Positions 46,793-58,499 of a DNA stretch of 64,000 nt are shown here, piece by piece. The stretch comes from Gentiana macrophylla. Its lineage: Eukaryota > Streptophyta > Magnoliopsida > Gentianales > Gentianaceae. Under the pieces are notes generated by a model. That model saw only the letters and a list, made by a program, of their open reading frames with translations, did no database searches and was not told the origin of the DNA. Each line of letters opens with the position of its first letter. The first letter of the stretch is position 1. The translations under genes and the position numbers were made by a program. The stretch covers positions 4,453,262 to 4,517,261 of the forward strand of contig CM047808.1 of NCBI GenBank assembly GCA_026214975.1. The letters are read 5' to 3'.

Positions 46793-49530
46793 ATGATGGC
46801 AATGAAACAAGAATTAAGCCCCTCCAGTCCATTCTTTGTTAATCCTAATGAGAATCCGTCTCTGGTTCTTGATCAGCCATTGATGAATGGCAACAACTAC
46901 AATCCATGGTAGATGTCCATGGAGATGGTGTTGATCACTAAGAATAAAATTGGCTTCGTAGAAGGCACAATCAAAAGGCCAGAAGCAGATTCAGTAGACT
47001 TTCATGCATGGAGACAATGTGATACAATGGTGAGATCATGGATCTAGAATTCTGTGGAGAATACCATTGCACAAAGTTTGATGTATTTCAAAAGTGCACA
47101 TTCAATTTGGAAGAATCTTGCTGCAAGGTTTTCTAATGTTGATGCATTGAGGCTTTTAGTGTTAGGAATTCAACGTGGGAACGCAGCGGAATTTAAAATT
47201 TTTGATATCCTTTTCCCAAGATCGACTTCGTTTAAGCAACAAGCATAAAAGAAGTAGACAAAAGAATACCTTGGTTGATCCAATTGGATCGACGCTTTGT
47301 CTACGGTTGTAGTTTCTGCACGAAGCCGCCCAAGCGTTCAGCCTCTACCGGTGATCCACATGAACACCTCGCCGGAATCCCATAATGGATTGCTACCAAA
47401 AAAAACTCGGCTACCAGACCGACTTTTTCTCTCTCTAAGAAGCTCTCTATTTTTCATAAGAACTATTAGCTCTTGAAATTGTGTTGTTCAAAAGAGTTAG
47501 CCAACCCCTCCTTTAAATAGAGTGTGGTGCTCCCCTATGACTAGCCCAATCTGATTGGGATTAGCTTCCTAGTAGATTGGAGAGAAAGAAAACTTTTTTC
47601 TAATAAAATAAGGAAAATCCCTTTGATTGATTTATCTCATTAATATTCAATATCTTATATTAAATATTTTTCCTAAGATATATATTGACAATATCTTATA
47701 TTGAATATATCTTTATCTTATTACCATAAATCTATTTTCAAAAAATCAATTAATATCTAATATTAATATTATGGTAATCTTATTAATTAAAATACACAAC
47801 TCAAATGTATCTCATACACTTGTAAATGGTGCCACTTTTAGCCAAAGATTTGACATCCGGAATATTCTTTAATTAATATAATGCTATGATTAATTAATTT
47901 GCAAAATACACGTATATCATATATATACATATTTCGAATATGTATCAATATACATATTTATTTAATCAACATAATTAATATCTTGTATTATATTTATTCA
48001 TAATAAATAAATACCACCATATTAATTTACCACTATAACCTTTATAGTACGAGATAAAATCTTTCCTTATATGGACATCACCTATAACCGCATTTTAATC
48101 CGACTTGATGTTCATATGTGTGTGACCCGATAGGCTTCCGAATATGTTGGCCGTAGACACAAAGTGCAAATTACAAAAATGCCCTTCATACCTAACGATC
48201 ACGGGATAACGTCTAGCAACACACCGTGACCCCCAATCATCGGAAGAGTCAAATGCAATGACTACTACCTTTCATGTGAAACAGTTACCGTGTAACTTAC
48301 AATCCTATCGCTATAATAATATCCATACGATCGTATGTCGAGTGTCAAACATTAACGACCGTATCTTATAATTTGGATATCATGCTCTCTCGAAGTAACT
48401 CATTTGCTTCCACTTTGCAAAGATTCACGAGAACAAGACATTCCTTGTAAGAAGGCCCTTTCGGATATTCACCCCTACTGATAGGGTACGCGATTTCCGG
48501 ACGACCATACATGTATACTCCGCATGCTTCAGTATCACACCCAATCACAACTGCATGATCGCCCCATGGTTAAGGAAAACATCAATAGTGTCAAAGCATG
48601 ACAATGCACACCGTGATGCCATGTAGACTTCGGTCCTAAGGATAATTACACAACCGCCACATAGTGCGACACTTAACGGTATAAGTGGGTCAGTCTAATG
48701 TACGCATTCTCTAATACACGTCCACGTACAGTCCAAGTGTATCTACACTTCGATAGATGAGATCTATCACTGCCCTTAAAGACAGAAGACATCTAATACG
48801 TGCTAGCCTGTTTATACTATCAATGCCCTATTTAATAGTACATAAGCCTAGTGACATTTAAGTATCAAACTTATTGAAGTGATTAGAGATCTCATCAACC
48901 ATAATCGCCTATCATGGTTTTTCTATCACAATTTAATACTAAGGACGTTATGATATAACAATTCATAATTGGTTCTTTAAAAGAACAAATATATGACTAT
49001 AAACATAAAGAAATAGTAGAAATGATCCGACTCGGTCGGATCCGGTCCAACCCGATTGGGTTTAGGACATTATTTCAACATTTAGATCTTCTTGAAGGAA
49101 TGCATCTTTTATATCAAGGTACTGATTTTATCAATCAATATTTCACAAAATTGATGGTTCTGTGGGAAGAAATGAAGACTATCAGACCTATGTCGGTTTG
49201 TTCTTGTGATCCTCAATGTCACTACAATGTAATTAGCACACTGATGGATCATATAGAGGCTGAACATGTCATGAAGTTCCTCAAAGGGATGATTTTGAGC
49301 CAATGGTTTCACATGCAATGCTGATGGTACCTTTCCCAGAGATTCATGATGCCTTTGTAATGGCCATTAAATTTGAAAGACATAAGTTGTATATGGCTAA
49401 CAAGGTAAAAAATCAAGATTCAATGGTTGTCTTGTCTCAGAAGAATGGACAGGGGCAAAATCAAACAGTCAGCAGACCTAGTTTTGTATCTGCTGCAAGT
49501 ACCAGACCTAAGAATCTAAAGAAAGTTTAG
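46793..49530 (+). pseudogene. Copia gag (broken, interrupted)
   Basis: The ATG at 46793 gives MMAMKQELSPSSPFFVNPNE, then LMNGNNYNPW, the gag start block (L-x-G-x-NY-x-x-W), followed by a stop. The middle part (AHSIWKNLAARFSNVDALRL) is cut by the solo LTR and resumes at 49081 with LYQGTDFINQYFTKLMVLWE. A third frame (49303-49530) carries the C-terminal gag region. The parts lie in different frames. Confidence 0.85.
47160..49080 (-). mobile_element. Solo LTR (copia-like), minus orientation, inside copia gag
   Basis: 1921 bp with TG...CA ends (TGTTAGGAATTC...TTTCAACA on the plus strand) and a perfect target duplication TTTAG (47155-47159 and 49081-49085). The gag codons on both sides join directly. 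Orientation is inferred from the TTCCGCTGCGTT word near its 3' end and the TATTTAAAG box (about 47510) when read on the minus strand. It has no coding capacity. Confidence 0.9.
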
Positions 49531-49615
49531 TGTAATTTTTGTGGATTCAATGGTCATACTGAAGAGTCTTATTACAAAAATCATGGCTATCCTCCTGGTT
49601 TCAAGTCAAAAAAGG
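49527..49615 (+). pseudogene. Gag zinc knuckle with the last Cys replaced
   Basis: After an in-frame TAG the sequence reads CNFCGFNGHTEESYYK. The copia CCHC knuckle would need a Cys four residues after the His. Here a TAT codon (Tyr) is found, one transition away from TGT. The RNA-binding knuckle is therefore broken. Confidence 0.8.
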
Positions 49616-49841
49616 GCTAATTTGGTAAAGGAAGACCAGTCAGCAGAAAAAGATCAGGTCCAAAATAGGTCTATTGGACCAGGGTTCCCAAATCTTACTG
49701 CGCAGCAACTTGATAAGTTGATGGCTCTGCTGAGTTCTAATCCTTCAAGACATGCAGGATTTGCTGTTGGACAACCTGTGAGACTACACACCCGCTACAG
49801 GGACATGTGATCTGAACTTAGTAAGATCTATACAATGAATC

Positions 49842-50660
49842 TTGGACTCTGGTCCCACATATCACATTGTAGGATCATCAGATCTATTAAGTAATCCCAA
49901 ACCTTCATCTGGTGTTAAAATGAGATTACCTAATGGAAACAATGTTTCGGTTACACATTTAGGACAAGTAAGGGTAAACCCTCAGCTGGTCTTGCATAAT
50001 GTAATTTGCATTCCTGGTTTTAAGTATAATATTTTATCCTTACCTTCTTTTATTAACCATACAAAAGGTGCAGCTATTTTTTCTGCTAACAAATGTGTTT
50101 TGCAGGATAAGAACAAGAAAATGATTTGTCGATCAGCTGAGTTACACAAAGGACTATATGTCGTGGATCAACCAATCGGGCTTTCAACTGTTAATGCTGT
50201 AGAAAATGACACCTTATCTGATAGACTAAATGATTCTGTTTTGTGGCATTACATACTAGGACACTTGCCAGATAAGAGACTGTAAGTTATTAGTTCACAG
50301 TCTGCTAATGTCAAATTTTGTAATCATAATCTTTGTTATGTTTGGCCTATGGCAAAGTTAAAGAAAAATCCATTTCCATTAAGCATAACTGCTGTCAATG
50401 TTGTCTTTGATCTTGTTCACATAGATATTTGGGGTCCTCTGAAACAACACACTGTGAATGGACAACAATATTTTTTTTACTATTGTAGATGATTTTTCTA
50501 GATTTACTTGAGTTTTTCTTATGAGAAACAAATTTGAAGCTTCAGACCTTGTTAAATCTTTTGTTAAGTTTGTTTCTACTCAATTTCACACAATTATTAA
50601 AGTTATCAGATCTGACAATGGAGCTGAGTTCCAGCTTATTGACTTTTACGCTCAGCATAC
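49842..50660 (+). pseudogene. Copia protease and integrase N-terminal region (broken)
   Basis: LDSGPTYHI near 49842 is the DSG protease motif in the usual copia context (LDSGAT-x-H). GLYVVDQP and LWHYILGHLPDKRL form the pre-integrase His-rich region. Later codons give FDLVHIDIWGPL with the first integrase Asp, then VDDFSRFT before a stop, and VIRSDNGAEFQ with the second Asp. Stops at about 50283 and 50509 break the frame. Confidence 0.88.
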
Positions 50661-51620
50661 ATAAGACATCCTGTGTCAGCACACCTGAATAGAATGGTAT
50701 TGATTCAGCAGGTTAAGGATGCCCTACATCAGCAATTTACTATTAAGGATCTTGGAAAATTGAGATATCTCCTAGGTATTGAAGCTGCTAGGACTCTTGC
50801 AGGCATATCAATATATCAAAGAAAATACACCATCAACCTCCTACAAGAATATGAATTTTTGGGAGCAAAACCTACTAAGACACCTATGGAATCCAAACAA
50901 ACTTTATAGCATGGTGATTCACCACTTTTAGAAGATAACATGTACTGAATACAGATCATTAGTGGGGTAAACTAATCTATCTAACTTTTTACAAGACCAG
51001 ATATTGCTTTTGCAGTTCAGCAGCTGATTCAATTTCTAGACACTCCTACTGAACACCACATGAAGGCAACACATAGACTATTGAGATATTTGAAAGCTAA
51101 TCCTGCTCAAGGAATCTTGTTTCCAGCAGCAAATAACCTTGTCCTAAAATGTTTTACAGACAGTGATTGGGTTGGTTGTCCTGAAACAAGAAAATCAGTA
51201 TTATGATACATGATGTTTCTAGGAAATGCCCCCATCTTTTGGAAGGCAAAGAAGCAAACCACTATAGCAAGAGGTTTTTCAGAGGCTGAATACAGAGCTA
51301 TGACAAATGCAGTTTGTGAAATTCAATGGCTAATTACATTCTTGCAGGTTCCAATTCAGCTGCATGCTGCATTATTTTGTGATAATGCCAGTGCCATGCA
51401 CATTGCTCATATTTCTGTCTTCCATTAAAGAGCAAAACACATAGAGTTTGACTGTCATGTTGTGAGAGACAAAGTCACATCCAGGTTTGTCAAACTTCTC
51501 CCAGTCAACACAAAAGAACAAATAGCTGACATTCTCACCAAAGCCTTGGATGCACCTATTTTATCCTATCCGCTAGACAAATTAGGGATTTCAAAGATAT
51601 TTCAGAGTTCTAGCAGCTGA
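50660..51620 (+). pseudogene. Copia RT tail and RNase H (broken)
   Basis: HPVSAHLNRMVLIQQVKDAL follows integrase almost at once, then FTIKDLGKLRYLLGIEAA, which is the copia block after the YVDD box. The end of integrase and the catalytic RT core are therefore deleted near 50660. RNase H is present as RYLKANPAQGILF, DSDWVGC, FSEAEYRAM, LFCDNASAMHIA and ADILTKALD, in several frames. Confidence 0.88.
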
Positions 51621-51672
51621 AGGGAATGCTGAGTGCAAGTTGTTCATATACCACCCTAAGCTTGAAGGGGGG

Positions 51673-51937
51673 TGTTAAAGTATAAAGGCTTGGGAATGCT
51701 GAGTGCAAAGTGTCTGCTGAACTCAGCAGGCTGCTGAGTAGTGTAGTGTAGAAAACGGTTATTCAGTTATAGTTTGCTGTAAACGTTTGTAACTTACTTC
51801 TAACTGATTTATTAGGTGTACGAAGAGATAAATATCTTATGATCGCCATATCATTGTAACTTAAGCTTCAGAATTTCGAGTTCATCAATAATATTCCGCA
51901 TTTGTTCTGCATTTTATTTTATGTTTGTAATTCTACA
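51673..51937 (+). repeat. 3' LTR of the short-LTR copia element
   Basis: 265 bp, TGTTAAAG...ATTCTACA, preceded by a GAAGGGGGGT purine tract. Confidence 0.85.
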
Positions 51938-52433
51938 AACTCTATGAATACTACTATACTAGAGCTCAAACCTTCAAAAAATTACACTGCCCGACTCTTT
52001 TAAAACAATATTATTCAATTTGATTCGGCTCGTTTAGACTCTTACGTCCAATCATAAACATCTCTCACGGTCACTCACTCCTGACTTTTCTGCAAATATC
52101 ATTTTTAAAATACAGTAAAGCTTTCCACTTCTTACCAACACTTCATCTTCACCATAAACAAATAATATTAAAGAAAAACAAGTAGCTAAAATTCCATCTC
52201 TCCCCTGCATAAACATAATGGCCTAGCTGTTTCTTGGATCCGGAGATTCTGGGTCTTTACACACTTACCCAAATTTATTTAAACACACACAAAAACACCT
52301 ATTTCAAACAAGCACATTAACCTACAAGGGATGATTTGTTTGTTCTTCCATTTTTTCCATCTTCCCTAGGCTCCTCAAAATCCTCTCTTTCTTTTTTGCT
52401 TCACATTGGAATTTGTATCTTTTATTGTACAAA
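51938..52433 (+). other. Upstream region of the LRR receptor kinase gene
   Basis: About 500 bp between the copia LTR and the start codon. The last 120 bp are C/T-rich (TCTCTTTCTTTTTTGC), as in many plant 5' leaders. No TATA box stands out, so the promoter is not assigned. Confidence 0.5.
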
Positions 52434-55400
52434 ATGCATAAAGGTACTATACTTCTTTTCTTCTTTGTCTTCTTGAACCATTTGTTTCAATCTTCTTTTG
52501 CTGTAAATCAGCAAGGAGAAGCTCTGCTTTCTTGGAAAACAAGTTTAAATGGATCCCTTCAAGCTTTAAATAATTGGGATCCAACTGATGAAACTCCATG
52601 TTTATGGTTTGGTATTACTTGCAATTTCAAGAATGAAGTTGTGGAGATGAACTTAAAGGACATGGATTTAATGGGAGGTGTTCCAAGTAACTTGAGTTCA
52701 CTGATTTCTCTGCAAAAGATTGTGTTATCGGGTACGAATCTAACCGGGTCGATCCCGAAAGAAATCGGATATCTACAAGGATTGAAATTCTTGGATTTGA
52801 GTGATAATTCATTGGTTGGTGAAATCCCAGTTGAGATTTGTTCTTTAATTTTGCTTCAAGAACTTTATCTCAATTCAAACCATCTTGAAGGTTCAATTCC
52901 GGTTCAAACCGGGAATTTAACCAACATTGTTGAGTTGATACTGTATGATAATCAATTAACTGGAACAATTCCTAACACCATTGGGAATTTGAAGAAATTA
53001 CAAGTATTTAGAGCTGGTGGAAACAAGAATCTTGAAGGCTCATTGCCTTTAGAAATTGGTAATTGTACTAATTTGATTATGCTTGGTTTAGCCGAAACCA
53101 GTCTTTCCGGTTTTCTACCATCAACAATTGGGAATTTGAAAAAGCTAATAACATTAGCTATTTACACTGCTCTTCTCTCCGGCCAAATCCCACCGGAGCT
53201 CGGTGATTGCAGTTCTCTCCAAAATGTGTATCTTTATCAGAACTCGCTTACCGGTTCGATTCCGGGCAGTTTCGGAAAGAACCAGAATTTACAGAATCTT
53301 TGCTGTGGCAGAACAATATGGTTGGCATAATTCCACCAGAAATTGGAAATTGCAAGCAATTGGTGGTTTTGGATGTTTCTTTAAACTCATTAACCGGAAG
53401 CATTCCGGCCACATTTGGGAATTTGAGTTCATTGAATGGTTTGATGCTTAGTGTTAATCAATTTTCGGGCCGGATTCCATCAGAACTCGGAAACTGTACC
53501 GTTTAACTCATATCGAGCTCGATAACAATCAATTAACAGGTACTATTCCATCAGAACTTGGAAAATTGTTGAATTTAACTTTGCTTTTCTTGTGGGCTAA
53601 TCGATTGGAGGGCGAAATTCGGTTTCTTTATCGTCTTGTTCGAGTTTGGAGGCTATTGATTTATCTCAGAATGCATTAACAGGAAGTGTACCAAAGGGAT
53701 TTTCAATTACAGAATTTGAATAAATTGTTGTTATTATCAAACAATTTGTCCGGAATAATTCCACCGGAAATCGGAAAATGTTCGTCGTTGATCCGGTTTC
53801 GTGCCGGTGAGAATATGTTAACAGGGTACATTCCAAAGGAGATTGGGAACTTAAAGAATTTAGCTTTTTTCGATTTGGGTTCAAACCGGCTTACCGGAAT
53901 GATCCCACCGGAGATCTCTGGTTGCCGGAATCTTACGTTTATCGACTTGCATTCGAATTCAATTGGCGGGAACTTGCCGGAGAATTTAACTCGGCTTATT
54001 TCCCTCCAATTTCTTGATGTTTCCGACAATGTGATCGAAGGTACACTCAGCCCGAATGTTAATTCATTGAATTCTTTAAACAAGCTTATTATCGCGAAAA
54101 ATAGGTTTTCGGGTTCGATTCCGGGTCAATTGGGTTCTTGTTCAAAGCTTCAATTGCTTGATTTAAGTAGTAATATGTTTTCCGGTGAGATACCGTCGAG
54201 TTTAGGCAAGATACCGGCGTTGGAGATTGCTTTGAATTTGAGCGGGAATCAACTTACCGGTCCGATCCCATCTGATTTCACGGGGTTGGATCGACTCGGA
54301 GTGCTTGATCTTTCTCACAATCAGCTCTCGGGCGATCTACATTTTCTCGCGGATCTTCAGAATCTCGTAACTCTCAATGTTTCTAACAACAATTTCACCG
54401 GACATGTTCCCGACACGCCTTTTTTCTCGAAACTCCCGGTCAACGTACTATCCGGTAACCCTCAACTATGCATCTCGGGCAACAAGTGCTCCGGCGACAT
54501 CGGTGGCTCCTCCAGACGGAGCAAAGCCGCCCGTCTTGCAATGGTGGTGGTTCTTAGCTTTGCATGTGTACTACTCTCTATGGCCGTTTACGTTATCCTC
54601 AGAAACAAGAAACACGACCTCGAGGACCAACACTCATGCAACGCAAACTGCGACGATGACATGGACATGACTCCACCTTGGGAAGTCGTTCTATATCAAA
54701 AACTCGACTTGTCAGTCGACGACGTGGCTAAATCAATCACACCCACCAACGTGATTGGTCGTGGTCTGTCCGGTCTAGTCTACAGATCAGTCCTCCCTAC
54801 TGTGTCCGATCATCGCGATGAAACGCCTGAGACATCGAAAAGTTCTCCTCCTCTGCATTCTCATCCGAAATCTCAACTCTATCCCGGATCAGACACCGGA
54901 ACATCGTCCGATTATTGGGTTGGGCGGCTAATACAAAGACCAAGATGTTGTTCTATGATTATATGACTAATGGCACATTAGGGACATTGTTACATGGTGA
55001 TCAAGAATGTGGTGGTAATGCAATAATTGAATGGGAAACAAGATTCAATATTGCATTAGGGATTGCAGAGGGATTGGCCTATTTACACCATGATTGTGTG
55101 CCACCAATTTTACATAGAGATGTTAAAAGTGATAATATATTGTTAGGTGACCGTTATGAACCATGTTTAGCGGATTTTGGACTTGCTAGATTCGTTGAAG
55201 ACGAAAATAAATCATTTTCCGGTCATCCTCAATTTGCGGGATCTTACGGCTACTTTGCTCCGGGTAAATTATCTATTTTACAGATTTAAATATTATTTTC
55301 ATTTATTTTACAGAATGTTTTTATGTATAATTCCTTGATTGAGTAAGTACTACTACTTCAATGTTAAATCTTGTCTAAGAAAGCATAGAAACATACGCAA

Positions 55401-55926
55401 CACAAGACATAATATGGATACAATTATATGTTTGACACTGTGACACAGCACGTGGGGGGACTTGTTTTCATTATAATGTGTATATTAAAAGAAGAAGATT
55501 ATATGAAAAACAACTATATATTAGTATTAAAACAATCAAAATAATATATATAAAGTATTTTAACACCTATAAATGTTTTAACACACCATATTTTTATTTT
55601 TAATTTATTATTATTGATACAAAATTTTAGACAGAATGTTGATAGTTTAATTGTCAATTCAATTTTTGTAAAATAGTATCAAGCATATTTTCTGATGGAT
55701 ATTGAGTCTAAAAAATACGTTACTCAAATAAGACCACAATAAGAATTATTTTGTAACTTATATTCTATCAAACTAATTTAATTGTGAAAAAATTTGTTCA
55801 CTGAATAAAAATATAAATATCCCAATTTCAAATGATCCTTAAGGTTACATGAACACAAAGTTATAGCCTTAAAACTTGGTTTCTTACCCTAAAAAAAACC
55901 TTGGTTTCTTGATTAAGTATAAAACT

Positions 55927-56006
<80 letters not shown>

Positions 56007-56099
56007 GTGACAGGAAAACTTTTTGTGGTTGTAAAGGTGATAACTACAAAAAGCCAATGTTTTATTGAAAACCTAAATATTTGTTTTTGCTTTATCTTT

Positions 56100-56148
<49 letters not shown>

Positions 56149-56984
56149 TTATCTGTGTTATATTATTTATGTAAATCAAACGTGTGGGGGGCTACTGAGC
56201 ATGTGGCCTCATGTGATGGCTATTATTTTTTGGTTTCGTCCACATGCTTTTGGTTTTTTGGTTATTATTTATTAAAAACCTTTATAAAATAAAATAATTT
56301 ATTATTATTTTTGTTGTGGTGTGTGTGAGTGCATGAAATAACGACGTCTTCATATTAATGAGTGCCACTGCCCATAATAAAGGAGTAATGATAATGCCCA
56401 TAATATACTATAGATGCTTCGTTCTGTGGACTGAAAGACTAAATTAACCTTTGTTTTATTTGGTAATTACAGAGTATGGTTGCATGCTAAAGATCACAGA
56501 GAAGAGTGATGTGTTTAGCTATGGAGTGGTATTATTGGAAATAATAACAGGTAAAAAGCCAGTTGATCCATCATTTACAGATAATCAACATGTTATTCAA
56601 TGGGTTAGAGACCATTTGAAAAGACAAAAAGACCCTGTTGATATCATTGATCCAAAGCTTCAAGGTCGTCCAGACACACAGTTGCAAGAAATGTTTCAAG
56701 CCCTTGGGATCTCTTTGCTTTGTACTAGCAACCGGGCCGAGGATCGCCCCACCATGAAGGACGTCGTGGCGTTGTTACGCGGGATTCGACACGAGGTCCC
56801 CACGGGAGGCGAGGCGCAGAAACCGATGAGAAAATCAGCCACGTCGCCGCTGGAGGTCGTGTCGAATTCTTCATCGTCGTCTTCAACAACGACGACGACG
56901 GGTCAAGTGTTTCTCCTTCAAGAGTCTCCTAATTGCTCATTGTCTTATTCATCAATGGCTAATTATAATGGTAGGAAGCAATAG
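52434..56984 (+). CDS. LRR receptor-like kinase, subfamily XI, RGI/RGFR-like
   Basis: This is a plasma-membrane receptor kinase. The family relatives RGI3/RGI4 perceive RGF/GLV root-growth peptides; ligand specificity here is inference. The ATG at 52434 starts a signal peptide (MHKGTILLFFFVFLNHLF), then the N-cap (QGEALLSWK...PCLWFGITC) and about 20 LRRs. A membrane span (LAMVVVLSFACVLLSMAVYV, near 54540) and kinase follow. Visible motifs: GRGLSGLVY loop, IAMK lysine, HRDVKSDN (RD type), DFGLAR and GSYGYFAPE. Exon 1 is 52434-55263 and exon 2 is 56473-56984, ending in a Ser/Thr-rich tail with SPNCSLSYSS. GT/AG borders restore A-P-E-Y-G across the junction. As given, the frame shifts at about 53300, 53501, 53620, 53700, 54805 and 54833. 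Each is explained by losing one or two bases from short homopolymers. No other stop or catalytic loss is seen, so either sequence error or a very young pseudogene is possible. Confidence 0.93.
55264..56472 (+). other. Intron of the receptor kinase gene
   Basis: 1209 bp with GTAAAT donor and TTACAG acceptor. It sits in the codon for the Glu of the APE motif, a position where subfamily XI kinases commonly carry their single intron. It holds an (AT)n tract (about 55929-56000) and a T run of about 45 bases (56100-56145). Confidence 0.9.
55929..56000. repeat. (AT)n microsatellite in the intron
   Basis: About 35 consecutive AT units. Confidence 0.97.
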
Positions 56985-58025
56985 TGTAAGTTAATTAGTA
57001 TTAATTTAATGGTATTAGATTGTTGTTATGACTTTTGTTGTATAGCAAATTAATTGACTTGGAATTTTTTTTTTAATTTCAAGGTTAAAAATGGTTGATC
57101 GAAGATCGAACATCAATGTTATGATATAATATGTTGATCATAACACGTTGTTTTTCTAAAGAATAAATGATATGTTGACTTAGCTTTGTTATTTATATAA
57201 TGGTATTTTTTTAATGAAGTAAAATGATTTTATTGCATCACATCATGACAAATAGTATATATAACTGATGGAACATGTCTTGGTCGGGAAATTATTGTGT
57301 GGTATCTCCACACTACGGTGTGAGAAACAGCCGTATAAAGCCTCCAAAAGCAGCACGCTTTTATTCTCAGTATTTAAAGCGTATGGTTTCTAATCGTTTC
57401 ATCCGTTATTTCACCTCAAATTCCCTCACCACACAATTCTTCCCGGTCTTGATCCATGTACTACGAGCCTCGGAGCCTACTAGAGGCCTTAGGGATGAGT
57501 TCAGAGCTATATAAAAATAGGGTTTTAAAGCCTGATTGAGCAAAACGATATACATAGACTCTGATTGAGCATAACGAGGTCGTGATCAGACAATCAACAT
57601 GTTTAGGGAATCCATCTGTATGGTTGTCGAAGGATGGTAAATTGACCTGAGTATCACAGTAGAATCCTAGTAACCTTGAATATGACATATCTATGTCTAA
57701 AACATCGTGATGTGATGTCAAATATATGGGAGAAACAAATGTTTTGACCTATATCACTTATACCTTTAATTTTTAACTTGAGGCATTACAAAAAAAAAGT
57801 CCCAAAAAAAAAAAAAATACCATTGAATTCTTGGCAAAAAAAAAATTCATTGGCAAATCACCAGGGATATGACCTTAAAGCACCACAGACAAACACAAAC
57901 TTTCAAGTATCACAGAAGAATTAAAGACCATATTCATATTTCAAACAAGTTAAAGTGGAAATAAAAAAAGTCAGACTCTTGGTCAGGTCTTACCTATAAA
58001 AAAACCAAACACGACATTTGATGTG
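56985..58025. other. Intergenic between the receptor kinase and the cysteine-rich exon
   Basis: The two genes converge here, so both 3' UTRs should lie in it. No sharp polyadenylation signal could be chosen. Frames at 57275-57514 (plus) and 57461-57721 (minus) overlap each other and show no motif. Confidence 0.45.
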
Positions 58026-58394
58026 TTAGAGTTCAACATCCGGGATCGTATTGCAGAGATTTTGGTACTGGTTACAAAAACATTCATTAGGGCAAAACAA
58101 AGTTACATCATCGCAAATCTGGTTCATATGGCATTGAGGTGCATAACAGATGGCATTGACAGTATTACACCTGCATTCTCTCCCGCATACATAATTGAAA
58201 ATATCGCAACGGATTTTGTTGTGGCAGTATGGTATGTAATCTTGATTCAGATTTCGAGTTATAGATTGAAATAGTCTGCGGCTTTGATGAAATTTCGCTT
58301 CGGGCAGCGTGATTGCTTGCGGTAAATCTTCTTCGTTTTTGTTAACTGCATTTGCAAAATATGTATTAATTGTTGGGTAATAGTACTGGTTTGA
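58026..58394 (-). CDS. Exon for a secreted-type peptide with two six-cysteine knottin-like modules
   Basis: The minus-strand frame is open for 122 codons to a TAA at 58026-58028 and has no ATG, so it is probably the last exon of a spliced gene. Possible acceptors lie at 58386 and 58346. After a stretch without Cys (FANAVNKNEEDLPQA and on, a likely propeptide) come 12 Cys at codons starting 58224, 58206, 58185, 58173, 58167, 58146, 58131, 58113, 58092, 58080, 58074 and 58053. Both halves have exactly C-x5-C-x6-C-x3-C-x-C-x6-C, joined by four residues (YAPQ). The C-x3-C-x-C core and overall length resemble squash-type trypsin-inhibitor knottins (C-x6-C-x5-C-x3-C-x-C-x5-C). A small protease-inhibitor or defence peptide is a reasonable guess, but function is not shown. 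A copia LTR begins about 100 bp upstream, so the first exon with the signal peptide is not visible and may lie beyond the window. Confidence 0.8.
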   Translation of the reverse strand, partial: SNQYYYPTINTYFANAVNKNEEDLPQAITLPEAKFHQSRRLFQSITRNLNQDYIPYCHNKIRCDIFNYVCGRECRCNTVNAICYAPQCHMNQICDDVTLFCPNECFCNQYQNLCNTIPDVEL

Positions 58395-58499
58395 TTAAAC
58401 TTGATAGTTTCACATAGTGCAATTGCACATCTAGAAAACAGAAAAATCTGAACAAGAACATAAATTTACAACATGTTTTTTAATCACATAATCATCTTT

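Larger units (their letters stand above)
46350..51937 (+). mobile_element. Ty1/copia retrotransposon, decayed, interrupted by a solo LTR
   Basis: Short LTRs (about 265 bp) lie at 46350-46612 and 51673-51937, with near-identical second halves. A primer-binding site TGTTATCAGAGC (46623-46634) and a purine tract before the 3' LTR (about 51660-51672) are present. Gag, protease, integrase, RT tail and RNase H pieces are in copia order. A deletion has removed the end of integrase and most of RT. A 1.9-kb LTR sits in gag. No clean target duplication was found and the 5' edge is approximate. Confidence 0.88.

Noticed and set aside
54377..54670. 97-codon plus-strand frame
   Set aside because: Shadow of the receptor kinase coding sequence in another frame.
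58026..58040. C-terminal DVEL of the knottin-like peptide as an ER-retention signal
   Set aside because: It is similar to K/HDEL but lacks the usual residues, so I do not assign a sorting role.
58023..58274. 83-codon plus-strand frame
   Set aside because: It is the antisense of the cysteine-rich exon and has no motif; the minus strand gives the regular Cys pattern.
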